From NCBI GenBank assembly GCA_915066865.1, contig CAJZEE010000020.1, forward strand, positions 1 through 24,852: 24,852 nucleotides of DNA, written 5' to 3'. Position numbers and translations under genes: made by a program. The stretch comes from an uncultured Veillonella sp. (GTDB lineage: Bacteria; Bacillota; Negativicutes; Veillonellales; Veillonellaceae). Under the pieces are notes generated by a model. It was not told where the DNA came from. It saw nothing but the letters and a program-made list of their open reading frames with translations, and searched no databases. This document shows, in pieces, positions 23,143-24,852 of the stretch; position 1 is the first letter of the stretch; each line of letters starts with the position of its first letter.

Positions 23143-23520
23143 TTATTTAGCTTTCACAGCTTGCTTAGGCAGAGTAATTGTCATCCCAATAATGGATTCG
23201 TGTGCCTTTTGATCTGTGCCAATAGCAGGGGTAAACTTCCACTGCAAAATTGCTTTTTTTACTGCTTCATCAACAGGAGCATATCCAGAAGAGCGCTCTA
23301 CGAAAACATTTTTAACATTACCTTTTTTATCAATCAAGAAGCGTACGCGCATATCAGGTGCTACCATAGCGGTTTGAGGGATCTCAGGCAACTCAGGTTT
23401 TACAATAGTAACCTCTCTTGGAGATTCTAAAAACTTCGCCGCATCAGCTGTATAATCACCTAACATGCCGAAAGATGCAACAAGTACAGCTGCAGCAGCG
23501 TATCGGAATAATTTATTCAT
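23143..23520 (-). CDS. Secreted TonB C-terminal-domain-like protein (first of pair)
   Basis: A 125-residue paralog of the following gene. Signal peptide 1 to about 28 (ends TADA-AKF), then a short Pro/Glu-rich link (VKPELPEIPQ) and a TonB_C-type domain: RVRFLIDKKGNVKNVFVERSSG, AVKKAILQWKFTPA. Start ATG 23520 has AAGGAGG at 7 bases; an upstream in-frame start (23562) overlaps the promoter and is rejected. No membrane anchor remains after cleavage, so it should be periplasmic. It is first in a two-gene operon with an extended -10 promoter at 23553-23561. The tandem arrangement suggests duplication followed by divergence. Confidence 0.75.
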   Translation of the reverse strand: MNKLFRYAAAAVLVASFGMLGDYTADAAKFLESPREVTIVKPELPEIPQTAMVAPDMRVRFLIDKKGNVKNVFVERSSGYAPVDEAVKKAILQWKFTPAIGTDQKAHESIIGMTITLPKQAVKAK

Positions 23521-23552
23521 AAGAAGCCTCCTTATTAACCTTTTACCTATGC

Positions 23553-23561
23553 ATAATATCA
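23553..23561 (-). promoter_or_regulatory. Extended -10 promoter of the TonB_C-like pair
   Basis: TGATATTAT on the minus strand (23561-23553). No convincing -35 box. Start near 23546, short leader. Confidence 0.4.
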
Positions 23562-23599
23562 TACTAAATAAAGATGAATATTAAAAGAATAAATTCTTA

Positions 23600-23628
23600 T
23601 TGATAAATTTTCTCATTTATGATATATT
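23600..23628 (+). promoter_or_regulatory. Sigma-A promoter of the 31-residue peptide gene
   Basis: TTGATA (23600-23605), 17-base spacer, TATATT (23623-23628). Start near 23635. The leader contains the hairpin CATATC-TAGTT-GATATG (23655-23671). Confidence 0.6.
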
Positions 23629-23699
23629 GAATTCAAGATAACTGTTCGGACTCACATATCTAGTTGATATGACAAAAAACTACACAAAGGAGGTTCATC

Positions 23700-23795
23700 A
23701 TGAGACGTAGAAAGCGTATTCAAATGAAGGTCATGATGGTACTTGGTATCGTTGCCCTCGTTGGGCCTAACCATATACAAGCACTTATTCCCTAA
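23700..23795 (+). CDS. Small basic-hydrophobic peptide, 31 aa
   Basis: A 31-codon ORF with a near-ideal ribosome-binding site (AAAGGAGG, 7 bases before ATG 23700). It begins with a basic stretch (MRRRKRIQMK), goes on with a hydrophobic segment (VMMVLGIVALVG) and ends with a short polar tail (PNHIQALIP). It has its own promoter and a strong terminator right after it, so it is a separate mini-transcript of about 230 bases and not a leader of the next gene. The layout fits a membrane peptide, a small signal-like peptide or a toxin. I do not recognise a family. Confidence 0.6.
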   Translation: MRRRKRIQMKVMMVLGIVALVGPNHIQALIP

Positions 23796-23833
23796 ATTAT
23801 TTTGACCTTAGCAGAAGACCGTATAACTGCCAC

Positions 23834-23862
23834 TAGCCGCTACGTTAGTAGCGGCTATTTTT
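23834..23862 (+). terminator. Terminator of the small peptide gene
   Basis: TAGCCGCTAC (23834-23843) and GTAGCGGCTA (23848-23857), a perfect 10-bp stem with a GTTA loop, followed by TTTTT. Confidence 0.85.
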
Positions 23863-23980
23863 CCGTTTAAATTCAGAGAAATATTCTTCTCCAAATTAAT
23901 TCATTATTAGAGCAAAATATTTCCCTCAAACAAAATTGTTAAAGTTTTTAAATTTAGTATTTATAAAAAGGAGGCTTATT

Positions 23981-24800
23981 ATGAAATTTAATCGAATTTT
24001 ATTAGTCGTCGTATCATTAGCACTTATAGTATTTGCCCTTGCAGGCTGCGGAAAAGACACCGCCCAAGATAGTCAGAAAAAACTTAATGTCGTAGCCACT
24101 ACAACGATGTTAACGGATTTAGTAAAAGAAATCGGCGGTGACCATGTAACCGTACAAGGTCTCATGGGACCTGGTGTAGACCCTCACCTATATCAAGCGA
24201 GTGCAGGCGATGTAACAGCTATGTCTAAGGCGGATGTTGTAGTATACAACGGCATTCACTTGGAAGGTAAAATGGGCTCCATTTTCGATAATCTAACAAA
24301 GCAAAATAAAGCGACCATCCGCGTATCTGATGCCATTGATCCAGCTACATTGCTCGACTTTGACGAAGAAGATGGTGTAAAAACAAAAGACCCTCATATT
24401 TGGTTTGACGTTGCTAACTGGAAACTGGCAGCAAAAGCAGTATACGAAGGTCTTGCTAAAGCCGATCCGGCTCATAAAGAAGATTACAAAAAACGCTATG
24501 ACGCATATCTTACTAAATTAGATGAAACTGATGCGTACGTTAAAGCTCAAGCAGAATCGATTCCGAAAGAATCTCGCGTACTTGTAACAGCTCATGATGC
24601 ATTCCAATACTTTGCTCGTGCGTACGGTTTTGAAGTAAAAGGTTTACAAGGTGTAAGCACTGCTACAGAAGCAGGCACACAAGATGTGAATGAACTGGTT
24701 CAATATATCGTAGACCACAAAATTAAAGCGATTTTCGTAGAGTCTTCTGTACCACATAAAACAATTGAAGCCGTTCAAGAAGCAGCTAAGGCTAAAGGCT
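23981..24800 (+). CDS. TroA/MntA-type metal ABC transporter binding lipoprotein, 3' truncated by contig end
   Basis: Substrate-binding lipoprotein for a zinc/manganese ABC importer. Signal peptide with lipobox LAGC (Cys23). Cluster-9 family motifs: GLMGPGVDPHLYQAS (60-74, ligand His69), DPHIWFD (137-143, His139) and TAHDAFQYFARAYG (203-216, His205). Three histidines match the TroA pattern; there is no long His-rich loop as in ZnuA. The fourth ligand, an Asp near the C-terminus, is missing because genomic sequence ends at 24800 after 273 codons. The apparent TAG at 24800-24802 is formed with adapter bases and is not real. Start ATG 23981 has AAGGAGG; an upstream ATG at 23936 lacks one. ATPase and permease genes probably follow outside the window. 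Confidence 0.88.
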
Positions 24801-24852
24801 AGATCGGAAGAGCGTCGTGTAGGGAAAGAGTGTAGATCTCGGTGGTCGCCGT
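24801..24852. other. Illumina TruSeq adapter sequence (contamination)
   Basis: The 52 bases begin AGATCGGAAGAGCGTCGTGT and continue exactly as the reverse complement of the Illumina TruSeq universal adapter. They are an untrimmed library artefact at the contig edge and not part of the organism. Confidence 0.98.

Noticed and set aside
23936..23980. Promoter TTGTTA-N16-TATTTA and upstream ATG for the metal-binding lipoprotein gene
   Set aside because: The start would fall within the ribosome-binding site, and the upstream ATG has none; the true promoter could not be placed.
1..24852. tRNA, rRNA, transposase or prophage genes
   Set aside because: None seen on either strand; the window is ordinary chromosomal content apart from the repeat-like element after narK.

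Overview
The window looks like a chromosomal contig from a Veillonella-like member of the Negativicutes. This is inferred from gene content and style, not from a database match. The DNA is AT-rich, with Firmicute-type Shine-Dalgarno sites and sigma-A promoters, yet it encodes TonB-type C-terminal domains, which point to an outer membrane. It also carries a nitrate porter, a coproporphyrin-type heme pathway, a carbon monoxide dehydrogenase and an ATP-type PEP carboxykinase. The last 52 bases (24801-24852) are not genomic: they are the reverse complement of the Illumina TruSeq universal adapter, and they create a false stop in the final gene.

Layout. 112-1449: NarK-type nitrate/nitrite transporter (+). 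1450-2225: intergenic region with a 183-bp segment bounded by 21-bp inverted repeats, a related second hairpin, and a compact locus that looks like a type I toxin-antitoxin (33-residue membrane peptide on -, antisense promoter on +). 2226-6859: heme genes on -, hemQ alone and hemE-hemH-hemY as a tight operon with non-ATG starts. 7056-11199: YhaO/YhaN (SbcD/SbcC-like) pair on -. 11526-12554: bioB (+) behind a promoter with repeated BirA-like half-sites. 12675-13037: small secreted protein (-). 13240-13433: a probable structured small RNA (+). 13482-15028: divergent TetR regulator and metallo-beta-lactamase-fold hydrolase around a palindromic operator. 15198-17381: cooS (-) with a very histidine-rich N-terminus and a changed C-cluster ligand. 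17783-18688: LysR regulator (-) whose ribosome-binding/start region is tandemly duplicated. 18921-20549: pckA (-). 20815-20877: three 21-bp tandem repeats. 20939-22555: DUF438-hemerythrin-PAS-DUF1858 protein (-). 22785-23520: two periplasmic TonB_C-like proteins (-). 23700-23795: 31-residue peptide gene (+) with its own promoter and terminator. 23981-24800: truncated TroA-like metal-binding lipoprotein (+).

How the genes fit together. The heme genes encode the coproporphyrin-dependent branch (HemE, HemY/CgoX, HemH/CpfC, HemQ/ChdC). In a nitrate-using anaerobe the heme could serve the cytochrome b of a respiratory nitrate reductase, which fits the nearby NarK. PEP carboxykinase, CODH and BioB suit organic-acid fermentation and carboxylation metabolism. 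The most novel-looking parts are non-coding or very small: the type I toxin locus, the structured RNA at 13262-13433, the repeat-bounded element after narK, and the 31-residue peptide. Among proteins, the CODH with a fused histidine tract and altered active-site ligand stands out.
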